From IMG/VR virus record IMGVR_UViG_3300033183_000058, positions 1-64,000 of that record: a stretch of DNA of 64,000 nt; one strand, written 5' to 3'. The notes under the pieces are model-generated. The model saw nothing but the letters and a program-made list of their open reading frames with translations. It was not told the origin of the DNA and did not search any database. The position numbers and the translations under genes are program-made. This document shows, piece after piece, positions 17,471 to 30,100 of this stretch. Each line of letters starts with the position of its first letter. Position 1 is the stretch's first letter. Source of the DNA: a virus.

Positions 17471-18136
17471 TTAAGTGGTGCTCAAATTGGTCAATGTTTG
17501 TATTCGCACCGTATAATCAATTTGAATCTGTCTGTTCAATGACTTTTGAACAGGGTGGAATACTACGTGTGTTACCAAGTCAAGGTCTGATGTTGATCCT
17601 TGCCATGTTTTTAATCCTAATTCATCAAACACATAATCGCCATCTAGGTTTGTTGAATTATCAAAAGCCTGCTGTCCGCTAGGCTCACCATAGTCTAGTA
17701 AGCAACTTACTAAAATGTCAGTATATACTTTACCTGATGTATGTAACACTGTCAACTTATTTCGAGTAGAATCAGTGTTTGCTGATGATGTATCATCGAC
17801 TACCTTTTGATAAGTTTGATTATACAAGTCAGCATTTTGTCCTGTAACGTTTGGTGGTAGATATGTAATAACACCTGTAGTGTCTACACTTGATCCGCCA
17901 TTACCAAATGCCATTTGATAAATGTATCCTTTATCCTTGTTAGCCATTGATTGTGCTAGGCTATTAGAGAAGTTTTCATAATGGATAGCGTTACGCTTGT
18001 CTACCATAACTTCTTTAGAGTTTGGGTCAAAGATCTTTAAGTGTCCTTGAATAAGGATACCACCGTTCTCGTCTGGTTTTTTATTTTCGTCTGTCATTTT
18101 AGTTTCTTGTGTTTGTTCCATACTATATTTATCCAC
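17471..18136 (-). CDS. virion structural protein (221 aa)
   Basis: A 221-aa protein in the position between the giant baseplate protein and the fibres. A polar N-terminus (to about residue 30) precedes a beta-rich body with ILIQGHLKIFDP, YIYQMAFGNGGSS, YTDILVSCLLDYGEP and RQIQIDYTVRIQTL. Such proteins are common in marine T4-like phages as baseplate or tail structural parts. The frame opens with a GTG whose first base pairs with the stop of the giant gene. An ATG five codons later (18119-18121) follows a late-promoter motif and is an equally possible start. Confidence 0.72.
   Translation of the reverse strand: MDKYSMEQTQETKMTDENKKPDENGGILIQGHLKIFDPNSKEVMVDKRNAIHYENFSNSLAQSMANKDKGYIYQMAFGNGGSSVDTTGVITYLPPNVTGQNADLYNQTYQKVVDDTSSANTDSTRNKLTVLHTSGKVYTDILVSCLLDYGEPSGQQAFDNSTNLDGDYVFDELGLKTWQGSTSDLDLVTHVVFHPVQKSLNRQIQIDYTVRIQTLTNLSTT
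18126..18133 (-). promoter_or_regulatory. T4-like late promoter inside a gene start
   Basis: Minus-strand GATAAATA overlapping the first codons of the 221-aa gene and just after the giant gene's stop. If used, the mRNA would start near the internal ATG at 18121. Confidence 0.4.
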
Positions 18137-21100
18137 TATGAATTTTCACCCCTTAAGAACTTAGCAGGCACTGTGTTAGCATCCTGTAAACTCTTAGTAG
18201 TTCTTACAGTTGATCCATCATCTACTGTAGGTAGTTCATACAATGTTTTATTGTATGCGTAATCTAGTTTTGTTCCTAGTGATGTATCATAAACTACTGC
18301 GTCTACTGCATGAGCTGATGCACCTGTTCCTGCAACTCCTCTACGCAGTCCGCTGATAGTATTATTAGTTACATCACGTTCTCTGTATGTTATGCGTTCG
18401 CCGTCTATTGTAACAACACCAAAGATATTATTTGCTAAGTCTGGTGCTGAAACTTTTGAAGCATCTTTAAGATAAATTGTGTCAGCATCAGCTGTTAGTG
18501 CCTGTGCTAATTCTGTTCTATAATCCTTGTTGGTTCTATAGATAACATTGTTGTCTCTCATATCTTTAAAGATTGCAAAGTCTAGTGTATCTGGAACTTG
18601 TTTTTCAGTTTGTAGAGTTACTACAACTACATCGTTATCACTAACTGTTGTTGATAGGAACTCAAGAGTCTGACCGTCTGCATTAATTCTCCAATCACGG
18701 CCAAGGTATTTGCGTAGTCCGTTAACAGTTACACGTAGTCTATCTGGACGTGTAATTGTTCTATCTAAATCGTATTGACTTAGATCAGTTACTTGTCCTG
18801 TAGTTTCGTCAAACGTGGCACTGTCAAATCCTGATGCTTCTGAATCAAAGCCAACTGTTAACACTGATCCAATCGCTGTTGGTCCATTGAAACATCTTGT
18901 TAATATGTCAAGCTCACTTGTATTGTTGTCTGTTGTTACTAGAATTCTTGCACCAGTAATAGGAGCAGTGTTAAATGTAATACGATTCAATGAATCACTT
19001 ACTGGAACACCTGAGTATGATATCTTATACTCTGCTGATGTTTCAACAAAGATTTTAATATCTGCATCTGCATCTGGAACTTCGTTAAGTTCAACATATC
19101 TTATTGAACTAGCATCTGCAGGACTTAGTGTAAAGTCTTCATACAATTTAAGTTCTTTATAGTCAACAAACACATGGACATCGTTATCAGCAATTAATGT
19201 TTGGAATAGATCTTCTGTTGTTTTCCAGTTTGTTAAATTTAAATAGTATATTGCACTTGAGCCATCTGCTGTAAACTCTAATCCTTCTGCAGGTGTTAAA
19301 CGTTTACCATCTACTTCAACAACTGCTGTGTATGCGTTGTGACCTTGAATATCATTTTCTAATACAAACTCTGTGGTTGTATTATCACCATACATAATCT
19401 GTGATGTTGGGTGACTTGATGAGTGAGGTAATGATTCATCATGTGTTACATAGCCTGGAATACTTGAAGGATCTCTACCATCGTAACCAAATATAGCAAC
19501 AGCCATATAGTCACCATCTTCTAGTGGTTCAGTGCTAAACTCTTTAACTTTATCCCAATCCGATGTGCCATTGTTATCTAAATCTTGATCACCAAATGTA
19601 ATTCTTGTAGTATAATCATCTACTTCACGGAAAGTATAATTTGTTACTCTTGATCCGTTGACTTTAATCATTGCTTCGTAGATTTCATCAAATGCTACAG
19701 GAACATCAATGTAAGCGCCTTCACTTGAATCATCTATTAATATATCTCCTACATCATAGTTGTCAACCCATAGTTGATTGCCACCGCCAATACCATATGA
19801 TTCAATTCTTAAAACATCACCAACTGAAATGTTGTTGCCGTTAAATGTAATTGTTTTGTTTAACCAATCTACTGTATAGTCTACAGTATTTTCTGCAGGT
19901 GTTACATATTCAAATCTCAATGTAAGTCCTGTTGTAGCATTAAATGCTCTAACAGCAAATGGATTTTCAACTAAGTTAGCAAAACTAAATGTTGATTCAA
20001 CACCAGTATACTCAAACATTTCTGATTTAAATGGAGCACCGTGGCCATCTTCGTTGTAATCAAATCCAGGACGTGTAAACACTTTGATGTTTAATGTATC
20101 AAAGATAGAACTTGGAACTAGCTCTTCAGGTGAATGACTTGAATATGTGTCAATGTAAGCACCTCCATCAACATTGATATCACTTACCTGAGTTCCTAGA
20201 TATGTATCTGTATAGTCACCCGGAGCATACTTAGTATCCAACAGTGATGGACTGTATGTTGGTTCACCTTCGTCACCAAAGTCTAAGTTATCATATGGGT
20301 TAATATCATAATTGCCTATGTCAAAACCTGTGTTCTGGCTGTATAGAACACCTTTAACTTGAACGCCTGGATAATCAATACCTGCTATCAATAGGCCTAG
20401 ATCAATACCTGGCTCATCTACTGCTGGTGTATAATAACCTCTGGTTCTATTAACGCCTGTTAACTCATCTGCTGTTACTAATTCAAAGTCATCTGGATCA
20501 AATGTTGCACCAGAAACAACTAATGCAGAGTCATCTTCATTCTTAGCTCTGTAAACTTTGTTATTGTATCTTACTAGATCACCTGCATCATAAGTTTCAT
20601 TTGCTTCCCAGTCAACAATTTCTGATTGATATTCATATCTATCGTATTTGATTGTTGTTTTATATGAACGCACTGCACCAGGGCTAGTAATAGCAACTGC
20701 TGTTGCACCTGAGCCCGAGCCGCCTGATATTGTAATTGTTGGTGGTTCTGTATATCCTTCGCCTGCGTTTACAACTTCAATTTCAACTACTTCGCCTGCT
20801 GTGTTAATTCTTGCTTTCAACACTGCTGTAGTTGTTGCTGTGCCTGTAACAGTAACTTCAGGTGCTGTTAAGTAACCTGAGCCACCTTCTGTAATTGACA
20901 CAGAGTCAATACTCAACGAATAGTTGTTATACCATGATGTATAGTTACCTGTTGACCAAATGTTAGCAGTTGATGGGTAACTACCTACTTTGCCATCATC
21001 GCTTAGCCTTGGGCTAATAAATGTTGTTTCTACTTCATCATACTGTGCCGGTAAATCAAAGTCTGTAGCATCACCGTAGAACAATTCATCACCGTTATAT

Positions 21101-24100
21101 TTTAGAGTAAACTCTTTGATCTGAACATGATAAGGTTTAACTTCTTCAATATACTTCTCAACGAACTCTTGATTATCAACTTGGTAAATGTCGTATGGTA
21201 TTAAGTCTCTTAGAGTATGCTGTATGTCAACCAATGAAGTTTTCATTAACCAGTTAACAGCAGTTTGTTCACTCTTGATATATTCAAATGTTAAGTTAAT
21301 TAAGTCAATTCTATGATCTGCAAGATCGTCAATTAGTATTTCATCATTGATTGATTTAATAATTTGTCTAGTTTCAACGACTGGTTCTGCATCAAAATAT
21401 TGTGCGTCAAACACTTCAACATCAAAGCCGTTACGTCCTGTAGAATAATCATAAACACTAGTATTAATTGCAATAGTGCCGTCTTCTAAGCCAATACGAC
21501 TCCAGCCTGTTGCAGTTCTTTCATACAATTCAAACTTACTATCTGCATTAGCTGTAACTTTAACTATATCACCTTCAACAACAAGATTTTCAACAGTTAC
21601 TAGTCTAGAGTATGATGCTACTTCTTCCTTAGGTTTATCTAAACTTGAATAGCCCTCAGCATACCAATCAACATATGACCAATAGTTTGATGTTTTATAG
21701 TTTTGAACTCTGGTTAATAATAAAGAATCATCTGCTTGAACTTCGTAGATAGTCCATAAGTTGCCATTTGTTGAATCATTAACAACAAGATACTTGTAAC
21801 CAGTTGCTACTAATTTTAGATTTTGATAAGTTAGTTCATCGTAAGTATTAAGTTTTTTATCCCATGCACCTGACCCACTAGCAGGTGTTGCTTCTTCACT
21901 TGCTAATATATCAAGTGTTCTCATTTCTGTAATAGGATGTTCTGCAAACACTTTATTTGCTCTTGTGATATAGTTTTTCAATGCAGTGAATCTATCTTCA
22001 AACATTGATTGTCTTGGACGGAATTCTACACCGTAAGAATCTGCTTCGCTTAAGAATGGATCCGGCACTTTATTGCCAATTGAGTCAACACCTGCATAAC
22101 TGTCAACAAACTTTTTATATAACTGTGTGCTTAAAAACTCAGTTGGGTCATTTGTTTTAATTAATTCATATTCAACGTGAACATTGTTATCTGTTTTAAC
22201 TTTATCAAATTCAACATGTAAGATTCTATCTTTAGCACTTAGATATTCTTGTGAATTGTATAGTGCCAGTGTTGAACTGTCTAATGGTGTAAAGTATGCA
22301 ATACCACTTGACTTAGGATCTTCAGTATACTGTTTCATTGTTAACGAACTTAGAGTTTTACCTCGACCTACATTTGGATTATCTTTTACCCAGAAATAGT
22401 ATTTGGTTTCTATTGTTCCACTAACAGCAACGCTTGTTTTAACTACAAAGTTTTCAGTAGATAATACCTGTCCTTGACCACTATACTGTGCAGGCGGTTG
22501 TGAACTTTCTGTCCACTCATAGAACTCTGCCACAGACCCTTCAAACAGTTGTCCTAATCGTTTTGCTCTGTATTCTGAATCACCTTGATAGTAGTTGATA
22601 AATCTAATATTTTCTGTGTTCCACCATATTTTACCAACTGATTCAGCACCCCATGTTTGTCCTGAATTATTAACAGCACCTAGGTTGTATTGTGCAGGAT
22701 CTGTTGGTCCTATGATATCAATATTTTGTCTAACTGCACCAAGTATTTTACCCTGCAGTGGATCAAAGTGATCTAAGTTTGCTTTAACTTCTTTATCAAG
22801 TCTGTCATAGATAAAGCCTGTGTTAATACGATCAATATCAACTACTGATTCTTCTTCTCTGATTACTTTCCATGCAAACTCTCTATTTGGATTATCCCAG
22901 ATTGCTATTCTACCAACAGTTGATGATCCATCGCCAGCTGTGTGTCCTGGACTTGTAACAATAACTGAGCCTGACTTATAATCAACAGCATGACCAAACT
23001 CTGCTAGTTCACTGACTACAATGTCTGATATTTGTTGTCCAACCACAAATTTACCTGGGTTACTAATAATATCAGGAGCACTGCTTAGATAATCAAATGT
23101 GTAAACTGACCCGCTTTGTGTAACAACTTCTTTAATTTCGGTAGCGTTACCGTCGAATTCAGTTGTTTCTGAATCAAATGTTGTTGGTAATTGGCTAACA
23201 CCTCTTGGCGAACCAACTACTAGTGTAAGTGCATCTGAACTAACCGATAGGCTCTGACCAAATCTCGAATTATTAACCGGAACTGGTGATGTAATAGTCT
23301 GCACCGATTTAAATATTTCTAAACCTAGATCATCAAGTGCATCACTATTATCACCTGCAGGATAGACATAAAGTTTGTTTGACACTGCTCCTGCATTGAT
23401 ATTTGTTAGACTAATTGTTAGTTTGTTGTTAGTTTTTGTTGCTGTTACATTTGGTATTACAGCATCATTAATATCTTCAACAACTTGATCTAATGTTGTT
23501 CCTGTAAACTCTACAACAACGTTGTTGATTCTAATTTTCTCACCCTGTGTAACAGTTGGGTTTGCTACAGTGCCTGTGATAGTTCCGTAGAGCCTTGATT
23601 GATTAACTGCACGTTGCACTGATCCTTGTTCTGGCCCAACTAGGCTATCGTATGGTGCTGACGCATACAGTGAGCAGTTAGTTGGACATATTGTTACATC
23701 ATAACCAAACTCTGCATCTGCTGATGATTCTGTTTTTGTAACTGTGTCTAACAACATAAAGTTGTTGGTTTCAATTTCAACAAAGTCGCCTAGATTAGGT
23801 GCTGTGTCGAGTGTAACTGTGCTACCTGACAATGTATATGTTCCACCGAGGTAATGTGCTTTATTAGTTAAGTATTCACCATTGATCGAAACAGCAACTC
23901 TGCCCTGTGGTGATTTATCTGACACGTATGTTTTGTCAGTGTCATCTGTTACTACAATTCTTTCTACATCTCTGTCATAGACATAAACTTTACCTTCTCC
24001 ACCTGCTGTTCTAGCACCAACAATAACTTGTCTACCATCTGTAGTAGTTGCTAGACTATATCCAAAGTCTTCGCCCACTGACCCAACAATACTTGATACA

Positions 24101-27100
24101 TATTCAAAGTAATCACTTGAACGAACCGTTATAGTTGCACCGTCTGCTGGTGCATTTTCAAATGTAAATGTATCACTAGAATCATAACTAAAGTCAAAAT
24201 CAATTTTAGGAATTTGAACTATACCGTCAACTGTTACAAATATTGAATTAAAACCGTCTGCTGTATACAGGCCTGTAATATCAAATATTTCAGTTGATCC
24301 GTCACCAGTTAGTGTAACTGTTTCTCTTCTAGTTACTACAACAGTTTCGCCGTCGCCTGGAGCAGTGTCTAGTGTAAGAACACCTGTTGATGATACTGTG
24401 GACGTAAACGAATATTCATTTGTTTCTAATTCAACATTATTAACCACAACTACTAGTTGATCAGCGTCATCTGCTAATACAAAACCTGTTAAATCATACT
24501 GTCTAGTTGAACCATCGCCTGTTGATCTAAACTGTTGCACCTGTCTATCAACTCTTTGATAAGCATACACAGAATTCTTACCTGGTGCTGACACATAAGC
24601 CCAACGACCGTCATCTGATATTGCTACAGCATGTCCATAGTTTGCTTCATCATTAGCATCGCTTGGATTAACCATTAACTGGTGTTCAGAAATTTGATTT
24701 GAGTTTTCTTGTTTAAGAACCCAAACATATCCTTCACCGTTGTTCGATTCAGACGCACCTGCTAGTCCCCAAGTTTCATCTGCAAACGCTACGTCATTGC
24801 CGTAGCCTTCTAAGTTACTTGCTGAACTACCTGTTAGTATCGAGTTTTGTGCAAATTTATTATTAGCCGTTTCAACAAATGTAAACACAGCACCATTGCC
24901 GCCATCATAATTATCAGCACCTACTAGAGCAGTTAAATTGTTTGCATTTTGTGCTACACTTGAGCCAAAATTAGTATTAACTAGATCTTCGTCTGTTACA
25001 GTATTTTCATAAACACCGTATGGTTCAAATGAATTTTGTTTTTCAAATGGGTTTACTTTTTCAATGACCTGCCACTTATCTGAACCGTTATCATTAATCC
25101 AAACTCTATTACCTGGATCTAGTTCATTGGCAAATGGCAAATCAGCAGTGTCACTTGGTTGTGCCACTCTTACTGAATTTAACTTAAACACTACACCTTC
25201 AGATTCAACTACTGTGATATCTGCTGGTAATGATTGTAATATTGTTACTTTGTGCAGTGCTGGAACTGATTGCACTCTATAGGCAAAGTTTATTGCGGCA
25301 TCAAAGAATCTTACAATAATGATATCATCTTTGGCTAACCCATGATTGCCCTGGAATGATAATGTAGTTGTTCCATCTAAATTGTCTGTTGCTGACAACA
25401 ATGTTGGTTCAACTGTTCCTGCTCTGTATATGTTCCAATCATGGCTATTATCTTTAGCAACCCATATTGTTGTGCCTTCGCCTAGTGTTTCTAAGTATGG
25501 AGTAATTAATCCTAGATTACTTAAATCCCATGTCTGTATATCTACATCATCTGTGTTAACGTATCCTGCTGTTGATAAATTATTTTCGCTTGATACATAT
25601 TCAACTGTTGGTAAAACATTTGCTGATGTAATTTTATAACTTTGTTTATAAATGTCAGACAATATAACAGTTTGATCAACATCTGTTCTTGAATCGCTTA
25701 CTGCTAGTCCTGTTGTTGCAGGGTTTGCACTCATTAAACTTTCATCTAAACGTAGTTCATAGAAACTTCTATTTGCTGATGCACCATATGTGCCTTGTTT
25801 AACTGCCCAATTTTCTGAAACTGAATAGTCTGCTAATTCCTTAGGTAGTCTTGCTGATTTAAATAGATCAACTGCTCTATTGGTTCCTTTATTACCAATA
25901 AAGTTTTCATATACACGAACCTGACTGATGTCAGTTAGACCCATGTTAGTCATGTAGTCACGTTCACTAAAGCCCACTAAGTGGAAACCAAGTTGATCAG
26001 CATCTGTTTCTAAGTTTGCTATGTTATGATCATAGTAGTTGCGTAGTTGATCTGTTTTAAGATTTAAGTTAGGTAGTAGACCTTTCTTAATTTGATCATA
26101 TTCTGTTTCTAACCATTTTGAATAATCAAATGTGTCGCTAGGTGGAACTGATTCTGCCGCGGCATAATATTGATTTTTATATAAAACTATGTCACCTTTA
26201 GCATAGCGTTTTATGCCTGCCCATTCAACAACATTGTCAAAGTTAAATATAAAGCCTTGTGCTTCAATGTTACCGTTCCAATCACCTGTGTTGTAACCTA
26301 CAACTTTTAATCTATTCTGTCTTGAACCGGTGATTGGATCATATATTAAGTCATTAAAAATACTTGAGTTATCAAACACTAGAACATGTTCATAACTTGT
26401 CATCTTCATCTTAGCATATGATATAGCATTTTCATTTACAGTTTTAACTTCAAATTCATTTTCTTGTCGATTAAACACTAGATCACTGTTTGAAATTGCT
26501 CTAAGGTTTTGATTTAAAATAAAGTCATCTGCTGTCTGACCTGTAATTGGTGCAACAACTGTATTATCTTTTTGTAAATATAATCTATTTGCATTAGGGT
26601 TAATGTTAATCAATGAACCTGTGGTCCAGCCTTGTTGACTCCAGTAGAGGAATTCACGAATCATTTGTGTCCAGTCAAGCAAGTAAGCATTGTCTACATC
26701 ATCAAATACCATGCCTTTTGCTTCTAGGTATCGACCGTAACTTATTAAGAAGTCACACATTGTTGAGCGACTAGTAAACACATAACCATATGGTATTCTT
26801 GTAACTGCTGTTTCGTAATCACTTGAAACTCTAACAGACTCTGAACCTACTGAAATTGTTTTATAGTTGCCATTTGGAATACTTGTAAATATTTCAAAAT
26901 ATGGGTCTAGTTTTGAATTACCGTATACTGCCCAGCCATCGTCGGTTTTTTGTATAATAACTGATGAATATTCTACTGTATCAAATACTTCGTTATTGTG
27001 TAAGAATATTTCATAACTTTCGTCAGGTAATAGCAAACTTGTATTGTTTGAATTAGGTGATGTTTTTTCAGTAAAGATTTTTAAGTATTCTTTGTCTGAA

Positions 27101-30100
27101 TAACTAGCCATTCTATAGGTCAGTTGCACATCCATGTTGTCTAGTGTTTCTTCGATCGCTGTGTTAGTATCTATACCTTGTTTACGAGCATAATCTACTG
27201 ACCAATTAATGTAAGAATGTTTAGGAGTGTCTGCACCGTATATAACTAGGTCGCTGGTTGTAATTCTTGAACGACCGTTATATAAAATTTGATCTAATCC
27301 TGAATCACGTTTGTATAAATCTCTATCTGCATTTAGTGCAAAAAACTCTGCTGGTTTAGTTAATGCTAGTAAACGCATTACAGCAAATGGATATGCTGAT
27401 GACTTACGCCACGCAGATTCTACTGGGCCTTGATCACCAACTACCCAAGACTTCTTAAGACTTAGACTGTCATAGTTACCAGTCATTGTATCAAATGCTG
27501 TTTTTAACTCGCCTTCATCTGTAATAGGTAATACTGATGATAGTCCTGTTCGTTTATATTTTTCGTCTACAGTGTATGAGTCTGTGCCATCCCAGATTCG
27601 GCCTGCTTCTAAATCGTCCCAAAGAACTTCGTTGCCTGATGTATAAGGTGCTGGGCCATATTTGGTATTCCACCAACTTGGTTTTTCTGTAAAGCCAATC
27701 ATTTCCCACGGACGAACATGTGGACTATCAGTGTCATAAAAGTCATTGAATATACCTCTCCAATGTCCTAGTAGTAGTTCACCGTCTACTGTATCCTGTG
27801 CCGATGAATAGTTCCATGTCTTCTGATCATCAGCATCATAATCTTGATCTTTATAGTCAAGTCTATTCCATGCCACCCATGATAAGAAACTTGTTCCTAA
27901 TATGTCTGTGATCTCTGCCTGTGTGTAGTCTGTTGTTCTAAATTTACCTGGAGCAACATCTTGGTAGCATAATGGTATTGTATTTGTTAAATCAACTTTA
28001 ATGTTGTTGTAGATACGTTTTTCAAATTCTAATAATAAATCATCTCTAGCATCACCAAATGCTACAGTTCTTGACCCATCATGTCCAACAATTACATTTT
28101 TTGTTTCTGTATATGTGTCATCGCTGACTATTTCTGGATCGTAACGACCATACAAACCTAGTTTAGTAGGTGTGCTAGGAATATATGAACCTGCTGTCGA
28201 TTCATATTCTCTGATTACTAAAACATCACCAACTGCTAGTGTTTTTGATATATCAACTCGAGCCACATTAGCAGGAACTGTATAGTCTGTATTGTATAAT
28301 AACTGTTCGTCATTTAGGTAAACCAATAGACCTTTATAGTTTGCTTTGGTAAAGTCATAGGTCTGTGTAAGATCAAATATACTGTCATCAATTGCTGTTA
28401 CTGTGTATGTTGTTTCGGTGTAGACATCGCCACATGGTATTGTGTCTGACCAATAAAATGGCATTGAATTTTCTTTACCAGTATTAACAAATTGTATTGC
28501 TTGATCAAGTTGATCTCTTACAGTGCCTTGGAAATCATTGTTTGAAAATGCTTCGACTAGTTTCCATTTATATTTTTCATATTCTGTAGCGGCAAAATCT
28601 AAAGCCTTAAAGAAATTAATATTAGAATCACGCATAAATGTTGCGGCAAATTGTATTGGTGATCCCTGTTGAACAATTTTATTACCATAAGGAACAACAT
28701 CACCTAGATCTCTAATATTATTTTTACCTAAAACTGAGCCTGATAATTCTGTAATGTGCTGTGCTAGATCAATATAGTGATTTCTAATAGTGCCCAGTGT
28801 AATATCATTAAACGTTCCATTAACTGAATTATTTGCTAAATTATCAGGAACTTCATAAAAGCCTGCTGTTGATGCTAGGTCACTTTGTAATTTAACTACA
28901 ACATTATCTCCTGCAGTAGGTGTATAGTCTGTGCCAAATGTTACAGTGGTCTGTGTTGAGGATGTTGTATATGAATATCTACTTGGCTCTTGATAAACAT
29001 TGTTAACATAAACAATTACTGGATTTTCTACTGATGTTTTTGCAGGAACATCACAAATCAGATCAACTCCGGCCCAGGTAAATGTTAGAACTTGATACTG
29101 TATTGATTTGTTATTATGTTTTTTCCAACCTATTTCCTGATCATAGGCAGTTCTTGTTGTATAGTTATGAACAAAGCCAAAATTAATTGATTTAGTAGTT
29201 GATGTTGAATCTACAGTGTAGGTAAATGTGTCTTTTTCTAAATTATTATCAAATACAATATCGCCAACGTTGTCGATGTTTAAGTATTTTAATTTTTGAT
29301 TTAGTATAGGATCAACCGCGCCACTTCCATCTGCATAACTGAATAATTTAGTGCCTGTGAAATTTGTTGATGGATAATATGTATTATCGCCTAGACTGCG
29401 TCCATTTGAATCAAATATATCAAATAACGGTGATTGGTTTACTGATGTTTTTTGCTGTGCTTCTACCCAACTAGTGCCGTTGTATCTATATGCTTTACCC
29501 TGAAGTGTAGCACCACTTGAAAGATAAACAACTTGGTCTGTTGTTATTGATGCATCGCTGGCCTCAGTTAAATTAATAATTTTTGCAGTTGACGAAACAC
29601 CGTCTTGGTCAATTAATTCAACTTGATATATTTTATTTCTTACTTCAGGATCTAGATCATTGGCAAAAATAATTCTAGAACCTGTTACCAGACCGTAGCC
29701 ATCTGTTGAATATCCTGTCTTACCATTGACATTTGATAGTGCGTCTGTTTGATTTAAATCAATAATATCAATTTCTTCTAGTGCTTCTGTGCCATAGTTA
29801 TATAATCTTAATCCTGGTTTGAATTCTAACACAGGTCTTTTTGCTCTCAGATTCTGATCTAAGATTGCTGTGGTATTATTATATTCTGCTGTTTTTGTAA
29901 TTACATCAACATGGAACCAACGATTTGATCTTGTCCAGGCATTTTTATCTAGACTTGCACGATTAATTGTGTAGTAGTCTGCATCCTTTGGAGCATTTAA
30001 TGATTCGTCCCAAGGACTTGCGTCATATGCTGTTGAATCAAATGGCAGTGTTTCCGAATCGGTATATGTTTCTGGTGTTTTAAAATCTTCTACTGCTAGT

